64,000 nucleotides of DNA, from contig NZ_JBHSBH010000004.1 in assembly GCF_042650565.1 (NCBI RefSeq), forward strand, positions 1 through 64,000, written 5' to 3'. Positions 42,685 through 53,716 of the stretch are shown here, piece after piece. The position numbers and the translations under genes were made by a program. This DNA is from Nocardiopsis_B sediminis. Lineage in GTDB: Bacteria > Actinomycetota > Actinomycetes > Streptosporangiales > Streptosporangiaceae. The notes beneath the pieces were generated by a model. That model saw only the letters and a list, made by a program, of their open reading frames with translations. It was not told where the DNA came from and did not search any database. Every line of letters starts with the position of its first letter. Within the stretch, counting starts at the first letter, position 1.

Positions 42685-44252
42685 GCGGCCCGGGAGGCGC
42701 GCGCGTCGACCTGTCGGGCTGGGGGTGGCGGCACGCGGGCCGGAGCGAATGGGCACTGCGCGGCGTCGACCTGGCCATCGAACCCGGCGAGCGGGTCCTG
42801 CTGCTGGGCGCCTCCGGCGCGGGCAAGAGCACGCTGCTGCACGCCATGGCCGGGCTCACCGGCGACACCGGCGCCATCACCGGCGACGCCGAGGGGAGCC
42901 TGCTGGTCGACGGGGCGCCGCCCGGCGGCGGGCACGGCGGGATCGGGCTCGTGGGGCAGGACCCCGAGACCCAGCTCGTCATGGCGCGCGCGGGCGACGA
43001 CGTCGCCTTCGGCCTGGAGAACCTCGGCCTGGCGCGCGAGGACATCTGGCCGCGCGTGCACGCCGCCCTCGATGGTGTCGGGTTCCCCTACGGCACCGGC
43101 CGCCCCACCGCGGCCCTCTCGGGCGGGGAGAAGCAGCGCCTGGTGGTGGCCGGGGTCCTCGCGCTGCGCCCACGCCTGCTGCTGCTGGACGAGCCCACCG
43201 CCAACCTCGACCCCGAGGGCGCCGCCCTGGTGCGCGCGCTGCTCGCGGACCTGGCCGCGACGACCGAGGCCACCATGGTCCTGGTGGAGCACCGGGTCGC
43301 CGACGTCGTGGGCGGCGCCGGCTCCGCGGCGGCCCTGGTCGACCGGGTCGTGGCGGTGGAGCCCGGCGGCGGGGTGATCGCCGACGGCGCCCCGCAGGAG
43401 GTCTTCGCCGAGCACGGCGACCGCCTGGCCCGGCGGGGCCTGTGGATCCCCGGGCGTGAGCCCGCGCCCCGCGTGGCGCCCGGGCCCGGCGGCGGCCCGC
43501 TCATCGAGGCGGCCGGCTGCACGGTGCGGTCGCCCGCCGGGATCGGTGTCGGGGCCGGGCGGGCGTCCGGGCGGCGCACGCTGCTGAACGCCGCCGACGC
43601 CGAGGTCCGGGCTGGAACCGCCACCGCGCTGACCGGGCCCAACGGCGCGGGCAAGTCCACCCTGCTGATGCTGCTGGCGGGGCTGGCCCGCCCCGGCGCG
43701 GGCGCGGTGCTGCCGCGCGGGCGCCTCGCCGAGGCGGACCGCCGCCCGCTCGCGCGCTGGCCGGCGCGCACCCTGTCCCGGCACGTGGGGACGGTCTTCC
43801 AGCACGCGGAGGACCAGTTCGTCACCGGGACGGTCCGCGACGAGCTGTGCTTCGCCCCGCTGCGCGCCGGAATGGGGGAGCGGGAGACCGCGGCATGGGT
43901 CGACGAACTGCTGGAACGCCTGCGCCTGGATCCGCTGGCCGGCGTCCACCCGTTCACCCTCTCCGGAGGGGAGAAGCGGCGGCTGTCGGTCGCCACGGCC
44001 CTCAGCTCCGGCGCCGCCCACGCCCCCGATGTTCTGCTCCTCGACGAGCCGACCTTCGGCCAGGACACCCGGTCCTGGACCGAACTGGTCGAGCTGCTCG
44101 CCGCCCTGCGCGCGGAGGGCCGCGCGGTGGTCATGTGCACCCACGACGAACCCCTGCTCCGCGCCCTCGCCGACACCGAACTCCGCATCACCGACGGCCG
44201 CGTGTCGGCCCCCGCACCGATTCCGGGGGCCGCGGAAGGAGTGCAGGCATGA
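42681..44252 (+). CDS. ykoD: ECF transporter duplicated ATPase YkoD
   Basis: 523 residues from GTG 42681 (GTGA overlap with ykoE). Two full ABC ATPase domains in one chain: Walker A GASGAGKST with signature LSGGEKQRLVVAGVLA and Walker B LLLLDEPTANLDP; then Walker A GPNGAGKST with LSGGEKRRLSVATAL and DVLLLDEPTFGQD. EDQFVTGTVRDELCFAP in the second half is the coupling Q-loop region. It powers thiamine/HMP uptake with YkoC and YkoE. Confidence 0.93.
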   Translation: MSGPGGARVDLSGWGWRHAGRSEWALRGVDLAIEPGERVLLLGASGAGKSTLLHAMAGLTGDTGAITGDAEGSLLVDGAPPGGGHGGIGLVGQDPETQLVMARAGDDVAFGLENLGLAREDIWPRVHAALDGVGFPYGTGRPTAALSGGEKQRLVVAGVLALRPRLLLLDEPTANLDPEGAALVRALLADLAATTEATMVLVEHRVADVVGGAGSAAALVDRVVAVEPGGGVIADGAPQEVFAEHGDRLARRGLWIPGREPAPRVAPGPGGGPLIEAAGCTVRSPAGIGVGAGRASGRRTLLNAADAEVRAGTATALTGPNGAGKSTLLMLLAGLARPGAGAVLPRGRLAEADRRPLARWPARTLSRHVGTVFQHAEDQFVTGTVRDELCFAPLRAGMGERETAAWVDELLERLRLDPLAGVHPFTLSGGEKRRLSVATALSSGAAHAPDVLLLDEPTFGQDTRSWTELVELLAALRAEGRAVVMCTHDEPLLRALADTELRITDGRVSAPAPIPGAAEGVQA

Positions 44253-45037
44253 TGCCCGCTTCTGCGCAGGCCACGGGGGCCGCCGCCCTAGGGGACGGGG
44301 TCGTCGAGGACGCCGAGGCGCGGGCGTGGCTGGTGCGGGCCAACCCCGCTGCGAAGGTGGTGGCCGCGCTGGTGGTGGTGGCGGGGCTGGTGCCGGTCGT
44401 CGATCCCGTCAGCAGCGGGGTCGTCCTGGCGGCCGTGGCGCTCATGCTGCCGTTCGCCGGGCTGCACCGCGGGCTGCTGGTGCCCCTGGGCCTGCCGCTG
44501 CTGCTCATGGGCTCCTCGATCGGCGTGGTCACCCTGCTGTTCGGCGACGGCGGCCCCGCCGCCGCGCTCGGCACGGCCGTGCGGCTGCTCGCGATCGCGC
44601 TGCCCGGGATGCTCGTCGGGCTGACCAGCGACCCCACCGAGCTGGCCGACGCCCTCGTGCAGAAGCTCAAGGTCCCCGAGCGCCCCGCACTCGGCGTGCT
44701 CGCGGCGGTGCGGCTGGTGCCGCTGCTCGCGGCCCAGTGGCGGACCCTCGGGCTGGCGCGGCGCGCCCGCGGGCTGGAGGCGGGCCGCAACCCCGCCACC
44801 GCCCTCGCCATCTTCGCGGGCAAGGTGTTCGCCCTGCTCGTGCGGTCGATCCGCACGGGGACCCAGCTCGCGACGGCCATGGACGCGCGCTCCTTCGGGA
44901 CCGGCCGGCGCACCCACGCCCGGGTGAGCCGGTGGCGGGCGGCCGACACCGGGCTGCTCGCCGGCACCGTCGCCGTCCTGTGCGCGGCCCACGGCCTGTC
45001 CCTGGCGCTGGGCACGTGGACGCCCCTGTTCTCCTGA
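44249..45037 (+). CDS. ykoC: ECF transporter transmembrane component YkoC (EcfT)
   Basis: 262 residues from ATG 44249, overlapping ykoD (ATGA), with AAGGAG seven bases upstream; the next codon is also ATG. EcfT family: ANPAAKVVAALVVVAGLV, several membrane helices and a cytosolic stretch with ARRARGLEAGRNP and the second A-R-G/S signature MDARSFGTGRRT, the two Ala-Arg-Gly/Ser coupling motifs that contact the ATPases. It is the last gene of the TPP-controlled operon. Confidence 0.92.
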   Translation: MMPASAQATGAAALGDGVVEDAEARAWLVRANPAAKVVAALVVVAGLVPVVDPVSSGVVLAAVALMLPFAGLHRGLLVPLGLPLLLMGSSIGVVTLLFGDGGPAAALGTAVRLLAIALPGMLVGLTSDPTELADALVQKLKVPERPALGVLAAVRLVPLLAAQWRTLGLARRARGLEAGRNPATALAIFAGKVFALLVRSIRTGTQLATAMDARSFGTGRRTHARVSRWRAADTGLLAGTVAVLCAAHGLSLALGTWTPLFS

Positions 45038-45144
45038 CATCCCCCGGCACCCGCCTCCGGCGTTCTCGCGATGCCGCCGGGCCGCGGCCACCTCGCGCGT
45101 GGTAGACAGCGGGAAGGCAACGGCGACCGAGGAAGGCGGCGGAC

Positions 45145-45933
45145 GTGGGTGGACTCGTACGTGTGGAGACCGATCCGGGCACACCGGCCGTCGCGGTGAT
45201 CCGGCTGGACCGGCCGAAGATGAACGCGATCAACGCGCAGGTCCAGGCCGAACTCGGCGAGGCCGCCGCAGCGGTCGCCGCCGACGCCTCGGTGCGCGCG
45301 GTCGTCCTCTACGGCGGGGAGAAGGTGTTCGCCGCCGGGGCCGACGTCAAGGAGATGGCGGAGCTGGACTTCGCCGCCATGGCCGACTACTCCCGCGCGC
45401 TCCAGGACTGCCTCACCGCCGTCGCGCGCATCCCTAAGCCGGTGGTGGCCGCCATCACCGGCTACGCACTGGGCGGCGGCTGCGAGCTCGCCCTGTGCGC
45501 CGATTTCCGGGTGGCCGCCGACGACGCCAAGCTGGGCCAGCCCGAGATCCTGCTCGGGGTCATCCCCGGAGCCGGCGGAACCCAGCGCCTGCCCCGCCTC
45601 ATCGGGCCGGCCCGCGCCAAGGACCTGATCTTCACCGGCCGCCACGTGGGCGCCGAGGAGGCGCTGGCGATCGGCCTGGTGGATTCCGTCGTCCCGGCCG
45701 CCGAGGTCTACGCCGCGGCCGTCCGGACGGCCGCCCGCTACGCCGACGGCCCGGCGCTCGCACTGCGCGCGGCCAAGCAGGCCATCGACAGCGGGCTGGA
45801 GACCGACCTGGCCACGGGCCTGGAGATCGAGCGGCAGCACTTCGCCGCCCTGTTCGCCACCGAGGACCAGAAGACGGGGATGCGCAGCTTCGCCGAGCAC
45901 GGGCCGGGCAAGGCCCGCTTCTCCGGCAGATAG
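45145..45933 (+). CDS. Enoyl-CoA hydratase/isomerase (crotonase family)
   Basis: 262 residues from GTG 45145. CoA-oxyanion segments FAAGADVKEM and GYALGGGCELALCADFRVA, with both catalytic glutamates present (CELAL and QPEILLGVIPGAGGTQRLPRLIG). It hydrates trans-2-enoyl-CoA in beta-oxidation. It is not in the steroid regulon, as no KstR-like palindrome is seen upstream. It stands about 100 bases after ykoC, with no clear operon partner. Confidence 0.93.
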   Translation: MGGLVRVETDPGTPAVAVIRLDRPKMNAINAQVQAELGEAAAAVAADASVRAVVLYGGEKVFAAGADVKEMAELDFAAMADYSRALQDCLTAVARIPKPVVAAITGYALGGGCELALCADFRVAADDAKLGQPEILLGVIPGAGGTQRLPRLIGPARAKDLIFTGRHVGAEEALAIGLVDSVVPAAEVYAAAVRTAARYADGPALALRAAKQAIDSGLETDLATGLEIERQHFAALFATEDQKTGMRSFAEHGPGKARFSGR

Positions 45934-46030
45934 GCGGGGACGGCGACGCGCCCGGGAGCTTCCCCGGGACTGCTGCCCGGTTCCGCCGGCCCACCCTTTC
46001 GACATGGACGTACACGAGGAGACGACCGAC

Positions 46031-46576
46031 ATGTGGGGACTGGACACCCACCTCGCGACCGAACGCCGCGACCTGCTCGCCGCACCCGTTTCCGAGGCGC
46101 TGGACCGGTGGAAGACGGCCGCGCCCGCCGCCGACCCGCTCGTGGCCGAGATCGACCCCGCCCTCGCCGACACCGCGAACTGCTGCGCCGCCTACGGCAT
46201 CCCGCTGGAGGCGTCGGCCAACTGCGTGGTGATCTCCGCCAAGCGGGGCGGGACGTCGCGGATGGCCGCCTGCGTGGTGCTCGCGAGCACCCGCGCGGAC
46301 GTCAACGGGGTCGCCCGGCGCCACCTCGAGGCACGCAAGGCGTCCTTCGCCCGGCAGGAGGACGCGGTGGAGCAGGCCGGCATGGAGTACGGCGGGATCA
46401 CCCCGGTCGGGCTGCCGGCGGACTGGCCGATCCTGGTGGACGCCGCCGTGGCGCGTACCCCGCACGCGGTGATCGGCAGCGGGCTGCGCGCCTCCAAGCT
46501 CGTGGTCTCCGGTGCTGCACTCGCCGAGCTTCCGGGAGCCGTGGTCATCGAGGGCCTTGGGGTACCCGCTGCCTGA
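46031..46576 (+). CDS. YbaK/EbsC-family aminoacyl-tRNA deacylase-like protein
   Basis: 181 residues from ATG 46031 (GAGGAG nine bases upstream; ATG 46004 lacks one). After a ~40-residue helical start, the sequence contains ANCVVISAKRGGTSRMAACVVLASTRADVNGVARRHLEARK and GMEYGGITPVGLPADWPILVDAAVA, the YbaK-like substrate pocket (K and the G-x-x-P-x-G loop), then IGSGLRASKLVVSGAALAELPGA. Members hydrolyse mischarged tRNAs; the particular amino acid is unknown. Confidence 0.88.
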   Translation: MWGLDTHLATERRDLLAAPVSEALDRWKTAAPAADPLVAEIDPALADTANCCAAYGIPLEASANCVVISAKRGGTSRMAACVVLASTRADVNGVARRHLEARKASFARQEDAVEQAGMEYGGITPVGLPADWPILVDAAVARTPHAVIGSGLRASKLVVSGAALAELPGAVVIEGLGVPAA

Positions 46577-47049
46577 GGACCCTAAGGGTTCTCCGTGGGA
46601 CCCGGGTTCTTCCCTGGTGTCCGCGGCCGGTTCCGGACCCGCGTGGGGCCCCGGGGGCCGGAGCGACGCTCCAGGCCGGAGGTGGTTTCGGCGCGCCAGG
46701 GCGGGCGCGGGATGACCGTCCGGAAGCGGCGCGCGGGGAATTCGTCGGAACCGATCCCCCGCCTTTTGCGTCATACTCATGTGGTCGCTCAGAACGTGCC
46801 GGACGGCAACACGGACACCTCCGCGGTGGGCTTTCGGCTTCGGCGTGGGTGAGCGGTCCGGTTAGCGTTGCATCAAGGAGCGCGCCCCGTCGGTCGCAGA
46901 CCGCCATGGGGCGTACCAGTAGGTCGCTGTGGAGATCACGAGACGCAGGTCCCGGCCGAGTGCCGGGCTCCCGCGGAGGAAATCCCGGCCATCCCCGGCC
47001 GATAGGCTGATGCGGTGGGTGTGCGGGGTTTTGAGGGGATGAATTCGCT
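46577..47049. other. Intergenic region before the Ser/Thr kinase gene
   Basis: About 470 bases without a convincing gene. The first part (46577-46710) is rich in GGGTTCT/GGACCC repeats. A composite hairpin at 46883-46913 (CGCCCC outer arm, CGGTC-GCA-GACCG inner stem, GGGGCG) stands ~140 bases before the kinase start and may be a structured leader or terminator. An AT-richer stretch near 46765-46800 could be a promoter. No named RNA family was recognised. Confidence 0.4.
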
Positions 47050-49134
<2,085 letters not shown>

Positions 49135-49361
49135 CACGTCTCATCCCCGGAACCGGGGTCGGCGGTTGCCCTTGTGCTACTAGTCAGTAACATCAGGGGA
49201 GAACCACTACGAACAGGCGGGACGGCGTGACGTGAACGCCGCCCCGCCACCCGATCGCAGCAGAGCGACTGACACCCTTGAGGGGTCAACACGGACGCGC
49301 GAGGCGTCCGCGCCGTCCGAGCGGGCGACGCATGGGAGCGCAGGGAGGTCGGCCACCGGCC

Positions 49362-50141
49362 ATGAATATCGTCGTTTTGGTCAAGCAGGTCCCGGACACG
49401 GCGACCGAACGGAAACTCGCGTCGGACGACCACACGCTCGACCGCGCCGCGTCCGACGGCGTCATCAACGAGCTCGACGAGTACGCCATCGAGGAGGCGC
49501 TGCTCCTCAAGGAGAAGCACGGCGGCGAGGTCACCATCCTCACCATGGGCCCCGGCCAGGCCACGGACTCCATCCGCAAGGCCCTGTCGATGGGCGCCGA
49601 CAAGGCCGTCCACCTGCTGGACGACGCCCTCCACGGCTCCGACGCCCTCCAGACCGCCTACGCGCTCTCCCAGGCCCTGGGCACCCTGGAGTTCGACCTG
49701 GTCGTCCTGGGCTCGGAGTCCACCGACGCCCGGACCGGCGTCGTCGGCGCGGCCCTGGCCGAATACCTCGGCCTGCCGCAGCTCACCCTGGCCGGCAAGG
49801 TCGACATCGACGGCACGGCCGTCCGGATCCAGCGCCAGACCGACTACGGCTACGACGTCGTCGAGGCGCAGCTGCCCGCCGTTGTCTCGGTCGTCGAGAA
49901 GATCAACGAGCCGCGCTACCCGTCGTTCAAGCTGATCATGGCGGCCAAGAAGAAGAAGGTCGACACGCTCACCGCGGCCGACGCCGGGATCGACCCCGCC
50001 AAGATCGGCCTGGCCGACGCCACGACCGAGACCGTCGACTCCGCGGCCGCCCCGCCGCGCGCCGCCGGGACCATCGTCAAGGACGAGGGCGACGGCGGCG
50101 TCAAGGCCGCCGACTTCCTCGCCGAGAAGAAGTTCGTCTAG
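49362..50141 (+). CDS. etfB: Electron transfer flavoprotein subunit beta
   Basis: 259 residues from ATG 49362. MNIVVLVKQVPDTATERKL, INELDEYAIEEALLLKEKHG, VTILTMGPGQATDSIRKALSMGADKA and the recognition-type segment EPRYPSFKLIMAAKKKKVD that docks to acyl-CoA dehydrogenases are canonical. With EtfA it accepts electrons from acyl-CoA dehydrogenases such as FadE28/FadE29 and passes them to the quinone pool. It lies 37 bases before etfA. A GGGAGG is present but 13 bases from the ATG. Confidence 0.96.
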   Translation: MNIVVLVKQVPDTATERKLASDDHTLDRAASDGVINELDEYAIEEALLLKEKHGGEVTILTMGPGQATDSIRKALSMGADKAVHLLDDALHGSDALQTAYALSQALGTLEFDLVVLGSESTDARTGVVGAALAEYLGLPQLTLAGKVDIDGTAVRIQRQTDYGYDVVEAQLPAVVSVVEKINEPRYPSFKLIMAAKKKKVDTLTAADAGIDPAKIGLADATTETVDSAAAPPRAAGTIVKDEGDGGVKAADFLAEKKFV

Positions 50142-50178
50142 GTCCGCGAGCGGGGAACGAAAGTAGGGATGGACAGAC

Positions 50179-51123
50179 ATGGCTGAGGTCCTCGTCCTCG
50201 TCGACCACGTCGACGGAGAGGTCAAGAAGGTCACCACCGAGCTGCTCACCGCCGCCCGCCGCATCGGCGAGCCCTCGGCGGTGTGGGTCGGCGACGGCGC
50301 CGATGCGGGCCGGGCCAAGCTCGCCGAGTACGGCGCCGAAAAGGTCTACGTCGCCCCGGCCGAGCTCAACGACTACGTCGTTGCGCCCACGGCCGAGCTG
50401 CTGGCGAAGCTGGCCGGCGAGAAGTCCGCCGCCGCGATCCTGGTCTCGGCGACCGCCGCGAACAAGGAGGTCGCCGGCCGCACCGCCGTGAAGCTGGGCT
50501 CCGGTGTGCTCACCGACGTCGTCGACCTCGACGCCGACCTCGTGGCCGAGCACAGTGTCTTCGGCGGCGCCACCATCACCCACGCCAAGGTGCGCAGCGG
50601 CGTGCCGGTGGTCGCGGTGCGCCCCAACTCGGTGCCGCCCGCGCCTGCCGAGGGCGCCGCGGCCGAGGAGCAGGTGTCGGTCGAGATCTCCGACGCCGCG
50701 AAGTCGGCCAAGGTCGTCGAGCGCGTCGCGCAGGAGAAGGGCGAGCGCCCGGAGCTGACCGAGGCCGCGATCGTGGTCTCGGGCGGCCGCGGTGTCGGCT
50801 CCGACGACTTCTCCGTCGTCGAAGCCCTCGCCGACTCCCTCGGCGCCGCCGTGGGCGCCTCGCGCGCCGCGGTCGACTCCGGCTGGTACCCCAACCAGTT
50901 CCAGGTGGGCCAGACCGGCAAGACGGTCAGCCCCAACCTGTACGTGGCGCTGGGGATCTCCGGTGCGATCCAGCACCGGGCCGGCATGCAGACCTCGAAG
51001 AACATCGTCGCGGTGAACAAGGACCCCGAGGCGCCGATCTTCGAGCTGGCCGACTTCGGCGTGGTGGGCGACCTGCACAAGGTCGCCCCCCAGCTCACCG
51101 AGGAGATCAACAAGCGGAAGTGA
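50179..51123 (+). CDS. etfA: Electron transfer flavoprotein subunit alpha
   Basis: 314 residues. An N-terminal AMP-fold domain (MAEVLVLVDHVDGEVKKVTTELLTAAR) is followed by the FAD-binding C-terminal domain with VVSGGRGVGSDDF, ASRAAVDSGWYP, QVGQTGKTVSPNLYVALGISGAIQHRAGMQTSKNIVAVNKDPEAPIFELADFGVVGDL. These are the standard FAD contacts of EtfA. Forms the EtfBA heterodimer with the upstream gene. Confidence 0.96.
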   Translation: MAEVLVLVDHVDGEVKKVTTELLTAARRIGEPSAVWVGDGADAGRAKLAEYGAEKVYVAPAELNDYVVAPTAELLAKLAGEKSAAAILVSATAANKEVAGRTAVKLGSGVLTDVVDLDADLVAEHSVFGGATITHAKVRSGVPVVAVRPNSVPPAPAEGAAAEEQVSVEISDAAKSAKVVERVAQEKGERPELTEAAIVVSGGRGVGSDDFSVVEALADSLGAAVGASRAAVDSGWYPNQFQVGQTGKTVSPNLYVALGISGAIQHRAGMQTSKNIVAVNKDPEAPIFELADFGVVGDLHKVAPQLTEEINKRK

Positions 51124-51140
51124 CCGGCTTCCGCCGGGAG

Positions 51141-51176
51141 ACGGACGGCCGCGGCCCTAGGGCCGCGGCCGTCCGT
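51141..51176 (+). terminator. Perfect 36-base palindrome terminating etfBA
   Basis: Positions 51141-51158 and 51159-51176 are exact reverse complements (18 bp per arm, centre CT/AG, core GGCCGCGGCCCTAGGGCC), 17 bases after the etfA stop. It is expected to form a very stable hairpin and could act in both orientations. Confidence 0.8.
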
Positions 51177-51237
51177 TGTGCCGTGGCCACGGGCCGGGGC
51201 GATTCACCCCGATTCGCCGCCGTATCCTGAGACGGCC

Positions 51238-52407
51238 ATGGTGTATCTGGATCACGCAGCCACGACCCCCGTCCGTCCCGAGGCCGTCCGGGACATGACC
51301 GAGGAGTTCGGGCATCTCGGTAACGCGTCGTCGCTGCACGGGGCGGGCCGCCGCGCCCGCCGGGCCGTGGAGGAGGCGCGCGAGGCCATCGCCGTCGCCC
51401 TCGGCGCCACCCCCAACGAGGTGGTGTTCACCAGCGGCGGGACCGAGGCCGACAACCTCGCCGTGAAGGGCCTGTACTGGGCCCGCAACCAGGCCGACCC
51501 CGCGCGCCGGCGGCTGCTGGTCTCCGCTGTCGAGCACCACGCGGTCCTCGACCCCGCGCGGTGGATGGCCGACCACCAGGGCGCCCTCTACGAGGAGCTG
51601 CCGGTCGACCCGCTCGGCCGCGTGCTGCCCGAGACCCTGCGCGCCGCCATCGAGCGCGACCCCGCCTCGGTGGCCGTGGTGTCGGTGATGTGGGCCAACA
51701 ACGAGGTCGGCACGGTGCAGCCGGTCGCCGAACTCGCCGCGATCGCCGCCGAGTACGGCATCCCGTTCCACACCGACGCCGTTCAGGCCGTCGGCGCCGA
51801 ACCCGTGGATTTCGCCGCGAGCGGGGTGTCGGCGCTCACCGTGAGCGGGCACAAGCTCGGCGGCCCCGTGGGGGCGGGCGCGCTGCTGCTGGCCCGCGGG
51901 GTCGACCCGGTGCCGGTGCTGCACGGGGGCGGGCAGGAGCGCGAGGTCCGCTCGGGCACCCTGATGACCCCGCTGCTGCGGGGCTTCGCCACGGCGGTGC
52001 GGATGGCCGTCGACGAGCGCGCCGCCCACTCCGCCGCACTGGCGGCGCTGCGCGACGACCTGGTCGCGGCGGTGCGGGCCGAGGTCCCCGACGCCACCCT
52101 CAACGGCGACCCCGTGCACCGCCTGCCGGGCAACGCCCACATGTCCTTCCCCGGCTGCGAGGGCGACGCCCTGCTGATGCTGCTCGACGCCAAGGGCATC
52201 GAGTGCTCGACCGGTTCGGCGTGCTCGGCGGGGGTGGCCCAGGCCAGCCACGTGCTGCTCGCCATGGGCGCCGACCCCGAGACCGCGCGCGGCTCGCTCC
52301 GGTTCTCCCTGGGCCGCGGCTCGACGGCCGACGACGTCACGGCGCTCGCCGAGGCGATCGCGCCGGCCGTGGCACGCGCCCGCACGGCCCGGGGCAAGCG
52401 CCGCTGA
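51238..52407 (+). CDS. Cysteine desulfurase (NifS/IscS family)
   Basis: 389 residues from ATG 51238. YLDHAATTPVRPEAV, NEVVFTSGGTEADNLAVKG, EHHAVLD, VMWANNEVGTVQPV, HTDAVQAVG, the PLP-binding Lys in TVSGHKLGGPVGAGAL, and the persulfide-forming Cys in IECSTGSACSAG. It takes sulfur from cysteine. The MnmA gene ~1.3 kb downstream on the same strand is its natural acceptor for tRNA 2-thiouridine. No iscU or sufU is adjacent. Confidence 0.95.
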   Translation: MVYLDHAATTPVRPEAVRDMTEEFGHLGNASSLHGAGRRARRAVEEAREAIAVALGATPNEVVFTSGGTEADNLAVKGLYWARNQADPARRRLLVSAVEHHAVLDPARWMADHQGALYEELPVDPLGRVLPETLRAAIERDPASVAVVSVMWANNEVGTVQPVAELAAIAAEYGIPFHTDAVQAVGAEPVDFAASGVSALTVSGHKLGGPVGAGALLLARGVDPVPVLHGGGQEREVRSGTLMTPLLRGFATAVRMAVDERAAHSAALAALRDDLVAAVRAEVPDATLNGDPVHRLPGNAHMSFPGCEGDALLMLLDAKGIECSTGSACSAGVAQASHVLLAMGADPETARGSLRFSLGRGSTADDVTALAEAIAPAVARARTARGKRR

Positions 52408-52440
52408 TCCGGTGGGCGCCGCGTCGCAGCGGCGCCCGGG

Positions 52441-53619
52441 TCACCTGCCCAGCTGGCGCTTGATCGGCCGCAGGAGCTGGTCGATCACGTCCCATTCGGG
52501 GTCGAGGCGGCTCTGGACGGCCGCGCGGCCCTCGGGCCAGGCGCGCACGGCCTGCTCCAGCTCGGGCAGCACGCCGGAGTCGGGGTCGAGGTAGAAGTGC
52601 AGCTGGCGCTGGCCGGCGGCGGTCTGCTGGGCGAGCAGCGCGCCGTTGTCGCCGAGCAGGTCGCGCAGGCGGGTGGTGAGCGCCTCCAGGGCACCGGCCG
52701 AGGACCCGGCGGGCAGCTTGTCGTCGTTGGCGTCGGTGTAGGGGACGACCACCAGCACGTACAGGGTCAGAGCGGGGAAGTCGCGCCGGTGCAGGGGCTG
52801 GCGGACGGCGATCTCGATGAGCCCGCGCAGGGGCACCCGCCCCTGGAGGGTGACCCAGCCGCCGCTGCCCAGGGCGCCCGACAGCTGCTGCACGACCGAG
52901 GGGATCGACGTGGGCGGCAGCGGGTCGAGCGGCTTCTCCGCCAGCGCCTCCACCCGGCCGATCCAGCGCACGTAGTCGTCCTCGCCCAGGGCCAGCATCA
53001 CCACGTGGTCGGCGACGCCGTTGCGGGTCTCCTCGGGCAGGAACATGAAGTCGGGGTGGTAGACGCCCGCCTGGATGCGCCCCTGCTGCTGGTCCACGCG
53101 CAGGGACACCGTGCAGTGCGCGAGGTCGAGCTCGTGGTCGTCCCACTTCAGCGGCTTGCCGAGCTTGTCGTGGTCGGCGGGGAAGGCCGGGAAGAACCGC
53201 CAGTCCGGCTCATCGGGGGCGGCGCGCGCCCAGCGCTCGGCCAGGATGCGCGCCTGGTCGTCGGGGCCTGCGCTGAGGGTCAGCGCGTAGGCAGCGCCCT
53301 TGCCGAGCGCGGCCAGGGGGTCGTCCAGTTCCGCCATGCGCGCCATGAGCGCATCGGGGTCGTCGTCGGCGCTCAGCCCGAAGTCGCCCAGCAGGTCGCC
53401 GGAGGTGTGCGGGGCCGCGGAGACCTCCCACTTCAGAGCCGGGTGGATGCGGGTGACGCATTCGGTGAGCCGGCCGGCGGTCTCACCGGCGACCGGCTGC
53501 CCGGAGTCGATGCTCGCGGCCAGATCGGCGCGGAGCCCGGGCCATTGCGCCCAGAACTCGTCCACGGCGACGGCGGAGTCGGACTGCGAGGAAGATCGGC
53601 GGCGACGGAACAGAGCCAT
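52441..53619 (-). CDS. Hypothetical cytosolic protein, DUF695-like region
   Basis: 392 residues from ATG 53619; no strong ribosome-binding site, so translation may start close to the transcript 5' end. No signal peptide or helix. The N-terminus is MALFRRRRSSSQSD; WAQWPGLRADLAASIDSGQPVAG and ALKWEVSAAPHTSGDLLG give an N-terminal half reminiscent of DUF695. The C-terminal GQRQLHFYLDPDSGVLPELEQAV resembles other DUF695-type proteins. Function unknown. It is conserved-looking and sits on the opposite strand between the cysteine desulfurase and mnmA. Confidence 0.75.
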   Translation of the reverse strand: MALFRRRRSSSQSDSAVAVDEFWAQWPGLRADLAASIDSGQPVAGETAGRLTECVTRIHPALKWEVSAAPHTSGDLLGDFGLSADDDPDALMARMAELDDPLAALGKGAAYALTLSAGPDDQARILAERWARAAPDEPDWRFFPAFPADHDKLGKPLKWDDHELDLAHCTVSLRVDQQQGRIQAGVYHPDFMFLPEETRNGVADHVVMLALGEDDYVRWIGRVEALAEKPLDPLPPTSIPSVVQQLSGALGSGGWVTLQGRVPLRGLIEIAVRQPLHRRDFPALTLYVLVVVPYTDANDDKLPAGSSAGALEALTTRLRDLLGDNGALLAQQTAAGQRQLHFYLDPDSGVLPELEQAVRAWPEGRAAVQSRLDPEWDVIDQLLRPIKRQLGR

Positions 53620-53716
53620 GGAGAGATTTTCGCAGAGCGCGGGGGTGGCCGAGCCACCAGGAGGGGGCGGCCCGCCGTAGGGAGCAGACCCGGCGAGCGC
53701 ATAGGCTGGAACGGCT

